Source: JBAZTA01 sp964588175 (GTDB lineage Bacteria > Omnitrophota > Gorgyraeia > Gygaellales > Profunditerraquicolaceae). From it: 5,361 nucleotides of DNA. The stretch lies in the NCBI GenBank assembly GCA_964588175.1, contig CAZPNW010000224.1:1-5361 (forward strand), written 5' to 3'. Below the pieces are notes generated by a model, which saw only the letters and a list, made by a program, of their open reading frames with translations, made no database searches and was not told the origin of the DNA. The position numbers were made by a program, and so were the translations under genes. Positions 1-5,071 of the stretch are shown piece after piece; the stretch's first letter is position 1; each line of letters begins with the position of its first letter.

Positions 1-50
1 TTACTGGGCGTCTTATCTCTTAGGTTGCCATACCAATAATCTTATTTTTA

Positions 51-542
51 TTAAAACTCTCTTGATGCACAGTTCAACGAAGAAGAACGGAATTCTATTT
101 TTTTAATATTCAACTTGTCTTTCAATAGTTCATAGAATACCGTACAGAACCATTCGCAAGTAGAGGGACCTTTACTCACAGCTACTCTGCTTTCAGGAAA
201 CGATTTTACCAGCTCATGGTTGAGAGCTTTTGCAGGCGTCCCAAATCTATTCGTTGTACCTTTCATTCCTGTTTTCTCATATCCTTGCAAAACTAAATCA
301 AGCAAGGGATCGCCTTCTTGAAAAATCGTTGCATGCATGAAGTTATCGGCTACTGCCCATGCTAATTTTTGTGCCTCTTTTACTGGGTAGGCATAATTAT
401 GTTTATTTAACTTCCCCTCAATTTCGATCGTTAGCAATCCCGAATGTCCATGAAGATAGCTTGCCTCTCCCGGATAATTCATAAATCTGTGCGCATACTG
501 AAAATCAAGTTTTACTATTGATCTGTACTTGTCGTTCGACAT
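51..542 (-). CDS. Divergent QueD / 6-pyruvoyl-tetrahydropterin synthase-like protein lacking catalytic residues
   Basis: The product is 163 aa of the tunnelling-fold PTPS/QueD family. QueD makes 6-carboxytetrahydropterin for queuosine, and PTPS acts in biopterin synthesis. Visible family marks are FQYAHR (H18) and YLHGHSG (H31, H33), the three zinc-ligand histidines, and PSTCE (127-130 region), matching the family PTxE segment. Key catalytic positions differ. The Cys four residues before HGH is Ala27. The LDH of the catalytic Asp-His pair reads FMH (Met69, His70 kept). The C-terminal pterin-anchoring ET reads RS (Arg152-Ser153) in IEFRSSSLNCAS. It is longer than E. coli QueD (about 120 aa), with the extra length mainly in residues 80-125. 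The ATG at 542 is chosen because AAGGAG (552-557) lies nine bases upstream; an in-frame ATG at 590 has no such site. The gene follows the PerR-like gene on the same strand with a 146-base gap. Family membership is secure; enzymatic activity is doubtful and the real substrate unknown. Confidence 0.85.
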   Translation of the reverse strand: MSNDKYRSIVKLDFQYAHRFMNYPGEASYLHGHSGLLTIEIEGKLNKHNYAYPVKEAQKLAWAVADNFMHATIFQEGDPLLDLVLQGYEKTGMKGTTNRFGTPAKALNHELVKSFPESRVAVSKGPSTCEWFCTVFYELLKDKLNIKKIEFRSSSLNCASREF

Positions 543-551
543 AATAATTTT

Positions 552-557
552 CTCCTT
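552..557 (-). promoter_or_regulatory. Ribosome binding site deciding the QueD-like start
   Basis: The minus strand reads AAGGAG, then AAAATTATT, then ATG. This is a near-consensus Shine-Dalgarno with nine-base spacing. It favours the start at 542 over the in-frame ATG at 590, which would add 16 residues rich in Lys and Asn with no family similarity. Confidence 0.8.
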
Positions 558-629
558 TTGGTTTGTTGTATATTCTTTTTTTATGCCCATTGCTCTACGA
601 GTAAATCACTGAAATGTTTCCTGATCGGA

Positions 630-639
630 CACCTCCTTT
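630..639 (-). promoter_or_regulatory. Unused strong Shine-Dalgarno-like motif in the leader of the QueD-like gene
   Basis: The minus strand carries AAAGGAGGTG, a near-complete complement of the 16S rRNA tail, about 90 bases before the QueD-like ATG. No ATG, GTG or TTG occurs at usable spacing. The GTG overlapping the motif would open only eight codons before TGA. It could be a ribosome standby or leader-peptide signal, or a relic of a lost start. On the plus strand the bases resemble the 16S 3' end itself. Function is not established. Confidence 0.3.
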
Positions 640-661
640 CGTAACTATTCTTAAATCGTAA

Positions 662-667
662 ATTATA
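662..667 (-). promoter_or_regulatory. Candidate -10 element for the QueD-like gene
   Basis: A perfect TATAAT lies on the minus strand between the two genes, 119 bases before the QueD-like ATG. The matching -35 region is a poor T-rich tract. The inverted repeat ACCTACAGGT (ACCT/AGGT arms) at 670-679 lies directly upstream and could be an activator site. Transcription from here would give a leader of over 100 bases containing the Shine-Dalgarno-like motif at 630-639. No riboswitch fold was recognised. Read-through from the PerR-like gene is the alternative. Confidence 0.35.
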
Positions 668-688
668 CTACCTGTAGGTTAAAAAAAT

Positions 689-1123
689 TTACTTCCTACA
701 TGAATCGCACAGGCCTTCTACAACTACCTTCTTACCCGTAACGGTGAATCTATTCTTAATATCCTTAGGGACTTCAATAGCATCAAGTGCCTTATCGCAG
801 AAATCGATGATCTTGTTACATCTGGTGCACTGAAAATGATGATGGCTCTCGGTATCCGGATCAAAGCGCTTGGGCCGGCCATATCCCTCCACTACCTTTA
901 AGAGCCCCATATCGACAAAAGACAAAAGCGTCCTATTGATTGTATCAAAAGAAACATTCGGGATCTTTTTTCTGACTCTTTGAAAAACAATATCCGCGGA
1001 CGGATGCCCCTTGTCATCGACCAAGGACTCAAAGATAATCATCCGCTGAGGAGTGATCTTAAGATTAGCTTCCCTGCACTTGTTACGGAATGTCTCACTA
1101 ATATCCCCTGTTTGCTTATTCAT
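689..1123 (-). CDS. Fur-family transcriptional regulator, PerR-like
   Basis: This 144-aa protein has a winged-helix domain (about 5-85) and a Fur dimerisation domain (about 88-144). The metal residues match B. subtilis PerR with a constant offset of three. H40 (HPSAD), D88 (RFD), H94 and H96 (HHHF) and D107 (IIDF) correspond to the Fe/Mn regulatory site H37, D85, H91, H93 and D104. C99, C102, C139 and C142 form the structural zinc site. The Asp at 107, where Fur proteins have Glu, is the mark of peroxide-sensing PerR, in which iron-catalysed histidine oxidation releases DNA. The recognition helix region reads FDTINRTLLSF instead of the usual TVYxxLxxL pattern, so DNA specificity may differ. 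The ATG at 1123 is preferred because an upstream in-frame TTG (1157-1159) is part of the -35 hexamer. There is no Shine-Dalgarno, which fits leaderless translation. Zur or Fur identity is less likely but untested. Confidence 0.9.
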   Translation of the reverse strand: MNKQTGDISETFRNKCREANLKITPQRMIIFESLVDDKGHPSADIVFQRVRKKIPNVSFDTINRTLLSFVDMGLLKVVEGYGRPKRFDPDTESHHHFQCTRCNKIIDFCDKALDAIEVPKDIKNRFTVTGKKVVVEGLCDSCRK

Positions 1124-1126
1124 GTC

Positions 1127-1144
1127 TATTACTATATAGTAATA
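1127..1144. promoter_or_regulatory. Perfect 18-bp palindrome, probable operator of the PerR-like gene
   Basis: TATTACTATATAGTAATA is a perfect, AT-rich, even-centred dyad three bases upstream of the PerR-like ATG, and it contains the -10 hexamer. Known Fur/PerR/Zur boxes are AT-rich dyads of similar size but usually odd-centred 7-1-7, as in PerR TTATAATnATTATAA, so this is not a standard box. Its position would block RNA polymerase, so negative autoregulation is the natural inference. Confidence 0.75.
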
Positions 1145-1159
1145 ATTCTTATTTGTCAA
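1131..1159 (-). promoter_or_regulatory. Sigma70-type promoter of the PerR-like gene giving a leaderless mRNA
   Basis: On the minus strand TTGACA (1154-1159, perfect -35) is followed after exactly 17 bases by TATAGT (1131-1136, five of six -10 matches). The -10 ends seven bases before the ATG at 1123, so the predicted transcription start falls at 1123-1125, on or within two bases of the start codon. This leaves no room for a ribosome binding site, and none is seen. Confidence 0.8.
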
Positions 1160-1190
1160 GAGTTATTTTTATTCAGCAGAAAAATTCTAT

Positions 1191-1203
1191 AATTCCGGGA
1201 ATT
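1191..1203. repeat. Short perfect palindrome AATTCC-G-GGAATT
   Basis: This 13-bp dyad lies in the gap between the kinase 3' end and the PerR-like promoter. Its AATTCCGGG arm matches the start of the large palindrome at 4030-4082 read on the minus strand (AATTCCGGGG). It may be a fragment of the same repeat family. Function is unknown. Confidence 0.45.
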
Positions 1204-1226
1204 CGCTATCCATTCAGGCGGGGGTA

Positions 1227-1246
1227 AATAGGGGACGTCCCCTATT
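1227..1246. repeat. REP-like perfect 20-bp palindrome downstream of the kinase gene, possible terminator
   Basis: AATAGGGGACGTCCCCTATT is a perfect palindrome. It can fold as an 8-bp stem around an ACGT loop on either strand. It starts 13 bases after the kinase stop codon, where a terminator would sit, but the following U-tract is weak on the minus strand (TTTACC) and somewhat better on the plus strand (ATTTT). The GGGGAC/GTCCCC core is shared with the element at 4030-4082 on the other side of the kinase gene. That suggests a dispersed repeat family, of the kind associated with REP/RAYT transposases, that may double as a bidirectional terminator. Confidence 0.65.
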
Positions 1247-1256
1247 ATTTTGGAGT

Positions 1257-1283
1257 TACCTACAGCGTCTCCGATTCTTTTTT
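1257..1283. repeat. 27-bp direct repeat, copy 1 (kinase 3' end)
   Basis: This segment matches 5038-5064 at 25 of 27 positions, including the exact 14-mer TACCTACAGCGTCT followed by C/A, CGATT, C/A and TTTTTT. Here it contains the kinase stop codon and encodes the last residues (KKESETL). The second copy lies just after the HD gene stop and contains stop codons in the equivalent frame. Confidence 0.7.
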
Positions 1284-3977
1284 CTTGCTTTCTTGCTTGT
1301 TTGCTCGCTTAGGCAAACGTATGACAACAGATGTTCCCCTTCCCGGATCGCTCTTTACCACGATCTCTCCCTCATGCTTATTTATTATCTGCTTGCAAAC
1401 AGAAAGCCCCAGGCCTGTACCCTTTGCCTTGGTAGTAAAGAATGGGTCGAATATTTTATCAAGGATATCTTTAGCGATCCCCGATCCGGTATCCTCTATG
1501 GACACTTTAATAAACTCTTTTTTATTTTCAGCGGCGATCCTGATCTGGCCTTTTTCTGCCGGAAGAGCGTCAAGCGCATTATTCAGCACATTATTGAATA
1601 CTTCCGCAAGCTGCAACGGATCGGCTTCAATACTAACCCCCTTTAACGGATCCAGATTTTTGACCACTGCCACTTCTTTTTTCTTCTTCTGCTCCAGAGC
1701 ATTAATAGAATCCTCAATAACATCTAAAATACTGATATTTTCATAGTGAGGCGATTTTAGCCGTGAATAAAACAGCAGATTATTGATAATCTGGTCACTT
1801 TCACCGACCTTCTTTGCAATATTAGCCAGGTGCTTGTCGAGATCAGGATTATCCGCTTTTCTTTTGATATTAGCGGCTGCCATCTGTATCGCGGCCAGGG
1901 GATTTCGTAGTTCATGGGCTACAGTTGCCGATAATACTCCTATGTCCGAGAGGCGCTTGGCAGATTCCAGCTCTGTTTGCGCTAATAAAAGGTCGTGAGT
2001 CTGTTCTTCCACCAATCTTCTCAGCGTCTCTTCATCCCGTTTTAAAACTTCTTCGGCTGCTTTACGAGTCGTGATATCTGTAGCCGTACCTACCAGGCGC
2101 ACAAGTTTACCGTCTGCGTCAAATGATGCTTGCGCGACCTCCTCAAGTACCACTATCGATCCATCTCCTCGCGCTATCCGATATTCGATTTTGTAAATAC
2201 CATTGCCCGGCTTAAGCGCTTTGAGCAAATTAACGAACCGTTCGCGATCATCAGTATGTATGCGCTGGAAATAATTTTTACCTGTATCGAATATCGCCTC
2301 TTCTCCCGACAATCCTAAAATAGAACCGCAGCTATCCGACCGGATAACCTTGTCGCTTACAGGATTCCATTCAAACGCGAAAGAACGGCCGATCACCAGG
2401 GCTGACTGCAATCTCTCTTCACTTTCCGACAACTGCGCTTCAGCCCGCTTACGATCGGTAATGTCCTGGGTGATCCCGAAACCCGAAAGCAAGGCGCCTT
2501 CTTTATCAAATTCCAGGAACGCTTTTTCGCGCACCCATTTAACCTTTCCATCGGCAACGATCCTGTGTTCAATATCATAATCCGCGCCTTCGATGGCTGC
2601 CTTCCATTTCCTGTCAACATGATCCCGGTCATCAGGATGAACCATGGAAAGAAAGGTCTCATATGTCAGGGGAGAGCCGATCGGAACCCCAAAGATACGG
2701 TAGTTTTCTTCGGACCAAATAAGCTCATTGCGTTTGATATTAAGCCGCCAGTTACCGATGTTTCCAACAGCCTGAGCGCGCTCAAGATCAAGCCGCGCCT
2801 CACGCAACTCCTCTTCGACCCGCTTGCGCTCGGTAAAGTCTGCGGCATAGATACGAATTGACTTAAATTGTGGCAACAAACTGATACTTTCAAGGAATAC
2901 CCTATCTCCGATAGATATTTCGCGTATAAAGCATCTTTCTTCTTCTTGGGCTTTCTTTAAGATCTCGGATAGATCATGAGGCAGGAATAGAGCTTTATCC
3001 GTGTTCTTTTTCCCTGATTCTTTCAGGACCTTGATCGTAGCCGGATTCGCATAGGTGATCTTACCTGAAAAATCGACCTCTATAACAGGAGAAGGATTGT
3101 ACTCAGGGAAACTTGAGAGATGTTTTGCTTCTTCTTCCACCCGGATAAGATTCGCAGCACTGTGCCCGAGAATGACGATAAATAGCAAGATCAAGAATAT
3201 AACAAATACGCCCATGCTCATCGCCGCGTCAAAAACCCGGTGATTCTGTCCGTATACCAAAATAAAACCCAATACAAGCGGGATCAGAATAACCGCCGGG
3301 AGCATAGTACGCAGAAGTAATCCACCTGCGTTCCGGCGTAACAGCACGGCGGCGATCCCTGACTCAGGCTGCGACAACATGAGGCCGGCGCCTAAAGATA
3401 TCAATGCCACAACGGTTTCCCAGGCAATGCCGGTTAGATGCGGTTTACTATAAAATTGTTCTACGCCATAAATAAAACCTACCGCGGGTATGAGGTTGAT
3501 GATGCATACAGCCATGCCGAAAGAAGAGGCGATCGCCTTGCGTCCCCATGCAAGCGCAAACAAACCCGCTCCTAATAATATCCAACATAATGACCCGGGC
3601 GGCCCCATACGATTAGGACTGGCTGTAGCTGCGGCATTTGGCGCGTCACGGACTAATAATTGATCAATGCCTAGATCATAATTGAAGATGTGTTCACTGA
3701 GAGTTAATGCCCCGACGATCAATACAAATAGCGCGATTGCTGACACAAGGGCGCGGCGTTGCCGGCTTGAGGCATGCTGTTGTAATAGCAGAGCGGCGCC
3801 ACCTAAGAGCTGGCACAAAGCCATGTTTATCTTAGGGGTGATCGCCCCTGCGGCAGACCATTGCGCAGCCCAACCACCCAACCAGGCCACTAACCAATAG
3901 GCGCCAATAACGGCTGTTATAGCTGCGGCAATATGAACGCCCCATCGGAGTATCAATACTGAATTATCTTTATTCAT
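1260..3977 (-). CDS. Membrane-bound PAS-domain sensor histidine kinase
   Basis: The product is 905 aa from the ATG at 3977. GGTGG five bases upstream is a modest Shine-Dalgarno; an in-frame GTG at 3986 would add three residues. The N-terminus carries about eight hydrophobic segments (roughly 8-33, 50-66, 76-98, 126-145, 148-172, 184-202, 221-243, 251-274) with an internally repeated ALxxLLGxAxLL-type helix. This is a membrane sensor layout found in many PAS kinases. Three PAS domains follow (about 290-385, 400-510, 520-638), each ending in a DFTERKR, DITDRKR or DITTRK linker, then a coiled coil (640-675). HisKA carries the phospho-accepting His688 in ATVAHELRNPLAA. The HATPase has an N box (NNVLNNALDAL), G1 DTGSGI (from 829), F DPFFTTK (from 844) and G2 GTGLGL (from 853). 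All catalytic boxes are intact. The tail after 890 is Lys/Glu-rich low complexity. There is no receiver domain and no response regulator in the window, so the partner is unknown. The protein should autophosphorylate at the inner membrane; its ligand cannot be inferred. Confidence 0.93.
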   Translation of the reverse strand: MNKDNSVLILRWGVHIAAAITAVIGAYWLVAWLGGWAAQWSAAGAITPKINMALCQLLGGAALLLQQHASSRQRRALVSAIALFVLIVGALTLSEHIFNYDLGIDQLLVRDAPNAAATASPNRMGPPGSLCWILLGAGLFALAWGRKAIASSFGMAVCIINLIPAVGFIYGVEQFYSKPHLTGIAWETVVALISLGAGLMLSQPESGIAAVLLRRNAGGLLLRTMLPAVILIPLVLGFILVYGQNHRVFDAAMSMGVFVIFLILLFIVILGHSAANLIRVEEEAKHLSSFPEYNPSPVIEVDFSGKITYANPATIKVLKESGKKNTDKALFLPHDLSEILKKAQEEERCFIREISIGDRVFLESISLLPQFKSIRIYAADFTERKRVEEELREARLDLERAQAVGNIGNWRLNIKRNELIWSEENYRIFGVPIGSPLTYETFLSMVHPDDRDHVDRKWKAAIEGADYDIEHRIVADGKVKWVREKAFLEFDKEGALLSGFGITQDITDRKRAEAQLSESEERLQSALVIGRSFAFEWNPVSDKVIRSDSCGSILGLSGEEAIFDTGKNYFQRIHTDDRERFVNLLKALKPGNGIYKIEYRIARGDGSIVVLEEVAQASFDADGKLVRLVGTATDITTRKAAEEVLKRDEETLRRLVEEQTHDLLLAQTELESAKRLSDIGVLSATVAHELRNPLAAIQMAAANIKRKADNPDLDKHLANIAKKVGESDQIINNLLFYSRLKSPHYENISILDVIEDSINALEQKKKKEVAVVKNLDPLKGVSIEADPLQLAEVFNNVLNNALDALPAEKGQIRIAAENKKEFIKVSIEDTGSGIAKDILDKIFDPFFTTKAKGTGLGLSVCKQIINKHEGEIVVKSDPGRGTSVVIRLPKRANKQESKKKESETL

Positions 3978-4015
3978 CAAAACCACCGCGCATGTTCTTG
4001 AACTTTACAAAAATA

Positions 4016-4035
4016 GGGCAATTCTGGGCAATTCT
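4016..4035. repeat. Tandem 10-bp repeat GGGCAATTCT x2
   Basis: Two perfect head-to-tail copies of GGGCAATTCT run directly into the GGGGACA arm of the palindrome at 4030-4082. The unit AATTCTGGG is therefore repeated twice at the edge of that element, which looks like slippage or nested end duplication. The repeat lies 40-60 bases upstream of the kinase start and replaces any clear promoter there. Confidence 0.7.
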
Positions 4036-4082
4036 GGGGACATCACACTTAATTCAGAATTATGTTCTGTGTCCCCGGAATT
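4030..4082. repeat. 53-nt imperfect palindrome, REP/miniature-element-like, possible terminator of the PEP-CTERM gene
   Basis: The whole element is one dyad centred on 4056. The outer stem is 13 pairs (AATTCTGGGGACA with TGTCCCCGGAATT, one G-T wobble). An internal loop of about four positions follows, then an inner stem ACtTAATTC / GAATTAtGT with a single T-T mismatch and a one-base apex. It ends 19 bases past the PEP-CTERM stop codon and lies 52 bases upstream of the kinase ATG. The GGGGAC/GTCCCC arms match the palindrome after the kinase gene. It carries no ORF. It could act as a transcription terminator or processing site, or be a non-autonomous repeat moved by a RAYT-type transposase elsewhere in the genome. 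Confidence 0.75.
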
Positions 4083-4101
4083 CATTCTTGAAATTATGGG
4101 A

Positions 4102-4869
4102 TTACGCCTTTCTCCTCCTTAACAGCCCTAAACCTGAAAGACCGAATCCTAATAACAAGATCGTGGCAGGTTCGGGAATGGGACCTCCGGGTTTAACCTC
4201 CATCCTTGCAAGAGAAAAATGAGTATTAGTTGCCTCTTCAGTCATTCCAAGATGAATTTCACTTACGAATGCATCCTTATTTAGTTCTCGACTACTTGCA
4301 AATGGCCACACTGGAGAGTGTTCCACACTTTCTTTATCCAAGATATAAACCCCATCTCCTGAAGTTGCCGTTGCATACATTCCGTAAGGGCGCCCCCCAC
4401 CAAATACCCCTTCTTCAACAATATAGAAATTCATATAGAAACTTGCTACTGAACCTTCATAAAAAGAACGAAGTTCCAACCATTCAAATCGAATAGGATC
4501 TTCAAATTTAATAACTACACTTTCGATTAGACGAACAGGCCAGTTATCTCTTGCCCCATCAAGTCGCTCAATCTCACCATCACGTTGTCCACCCATGATA
4601 CCTAAGCCACGATTACCACTCTGGCTTAAGATTCCATCTTGCATTACCCCGAAATCATCTACATCGGCTTCAATAGTAGCTCTTCCATTTAATAAACTCA
4701 AAGATGACACTCCCAGATTGCTTATCTGGTCAGTAGTGGAGAATCCGATAGGGTCGTCCACCCATTTAAATTTATCTTCTTCCAAAAAGCTGATTAACCA
4801 GGCATAGGAATTATTCACGCAAAACAATATGAAGATACTCAGCAATATTGCTATCTTGAAATGCCTCAT
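4102..4869 (-). CDS. Secreted PEP-CTERM sorting domain protein
   Basis: This 255-aa protein has an N-terminal signal peptide: MRHFK, a hydrophobic core (about 6-17), and likely cleavage after SYA23. The C-terminal tripartite PEP-CTERM signal is IPEPAT (231-236), a transmembrane helix (237-250), and RRRK (251-254). Such proteins are exported by Sec, cleaved at the PEP motif by an exosortase, and usually end up on the surface or in extracellular polysaccharide. The mature region (24-228) is acidic and Gly/Ser/aromatic-rich, with alternating segments suggesting a beta-sandwich. No named domain or catalytic motif was recognised. The start is secure: AAGGAGGAG precedes the ATG by three bases. The ATG overlaps the TGA of an upstream PEP-CTERM remnant, whose Arg codons supply that ribosome site. 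No exosortase or EPS gene is in the window. The specific role is unknown. Confidence 0.9.
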   Translation of the reverse strand: MRHFKIAILLSIFILFCVNNSYAWLISFLEEDKFKWVDDPIGFSTTDQISNLGVSSLSLLNGRATIEADVDDFGVMQDGILSQSGNRGLGIMGGQRDGEIERLDGARDNWPVRLIESVVIKFEDPIRFEWLELRSFYEGSVASFYMNFYIVEEGVFGGGRPYGMYATATSGDGVYILDKESVEHSPVWPFASSRELNKDAFVSEIHLGMTEEATNTHFSLARMEVKPGGPIPEPATILLLGFGLSGLGLLRRRKA

Positions 4870-4926
4870 TTTCTCCTCCTTAACAACCCTAACCCTGAAA
4901 GGCCAAATCCTAACAAATTACAAGAT
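4866..4926 (-). pseudogene. 3'-terminal remnant of a second PEP-CTERM gene
   Basis: Directly upstream of the intact PEP-CTERM gene, the minus strand encodes LLGFGLSGLGLLRRRK and then TGA. It is identical over 16 residues to positions 239-254 of the intact protein, with six nucleotide differences, all silent. Similarity continues a few bases further (ATCTTG) across a 4-base insertion that breaks the frame, then ends. No PEP motif, body or start remains; the frame is open only from about 4967. Silent-only divergence means the two copies diverged as functional genes before the upstream one was lost. The TGA/ATG overlap indicates they were tandem and translationally coupled. Confidence 0.8.
4873..4881 (-). 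promoter_or_regulatory. Ribosome binding site made from the RRR codons of the upstream remnant
   Basis: AAGGAGGAG on the minus strand, three bases before the ATG at 4869, is the Shine-Dalgarno of the PEP-CTERM gene. It is also the ...A AGG AGG AG part of the Leu-Arg-Arg-Arg codons in the remnant, so the sorting-signal codons of one gene initiate the next. Confidence 0.8.
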
Positions 4927-4930
4927 GTTT

Positions 4931-4953
4931 TATGTAACTCATTACATATTATA
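4931..4953 (-). promoter_or_regulatory. Candidate promoter -10 overlapping an inverted repeat, upstream of the PEP-CTERM gene
   Basis: TATAAT on the minus strand (4948-4953) abuts and overlaps by one base the dyad TATGTAACTCATTACATA (4931-4948), which has 7-bp perfect arms around a 4-base loop. The predicted start would fall inside the dyad, the usual place for a repressor operator, giving a leader of about 70 bases that runs through the remnant. No convincing -35 lies 16-18 bases upstream, so an activator or another sigma factor may be needed. The -24/-12 pattern of sigma54, common for PEP-CTERM genes controlled by PrsK/PrsR, was not found. Confidence 0.45.
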
Positions 4954-5037
4954 GTGTTAGGAAACTAATACTTGGCATTTCGTATTTGTTTTATAACCCT
5001 CCACTCAATAAGAGGTTAGATAAAACGTCTTGTTAAC

Positions 5038-5064
5038 TACCTACAGCGTCTACGATTATTTTTT
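5038..5064. repeat. 27-bp direct repeat, copy 2 (after the HD gene)
   Basis: This is the partner of 1257-1283, with 25 of 27 identical positions in the same orientation. It begins eight bases beyond the HD gene stop codon. With copy 1 it brackets a segment of about 3.8 kb holding the kinase and PEP-CTERM genes. No such repeat was noticed elsewhere in the window. Confidence 0.7.
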
Positions 5065-5071
5065 ACCTCTC

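Larger units (their letters stand above)
4927..5071. other. Gap between the PEP-CTERM remnant and the HD gene
   Basis: Apart from the promoter-dyad at 4931-4953 and the direct repeat at 5038-5064, this AT-rich stretch shows no gene. A weak inverted repeat (AACC-TC with GAGGTT, around 4995-5016, one bulged base) could end transcription of the HD gene, but no U-tract follows it. Short reading frames here have no start supported by a ribosome site. Confidence 0.4.

Noticed and set aside
1..50. Possible 3' end of a plus-strand gene entering at the window edge
   Set aside because: Short open frames exist, but nothing recognisable or long enough supports coding.
543..590. QueD-like start at the ATG ending at 590
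   Set aside because: AAGGAG with proper spacing precedes the ATG at 542; the extra 16 residues have no family match.
591..688. PreQ1 riboswitch upstream of the QueD-like gene
   Set aside because: No recognisable preQ1-I core or pseudoknot-like sequence was found. The protein also lacks QueD catalytic residues.
1124..1159. N-terminal extension of the PerR-like protein from a TTG at 1159
   Set aside because: That TTG is the first half of the TTGACA -35 hexamer, the added residues (TNKNYYYIVID) read through the palindrome, and Fur-family proteins align from the ATG at 1123.
980..1192. Plus-strand ORF opposite the PerR-like gene, and similar plus-strand ORFs opposite the kinase and PEP-CTERM genes
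   Set aside because: They are antisense to well-supported genes, lack ribosome sites and show no recognisable protein features.
2393..2893. Extra minus-strand ORFs inside the kinase gene in another frame
   Set aside because: They overlap intact PAS-domain coding sequence and have unlikely compositions.
3978..3986. GTG start of the kinase
   Set aside because: The ATG three codons later has GGTGG five bases upstream. The choice matters by only three residues.
4971..4990. Sigma54 promoter (TTGGCATTTCG) near the PEP-CTERM gene
   Set aside because: It lies on the wrong strand for the gene, and the -12 TTGC element is absent at the required spacing.
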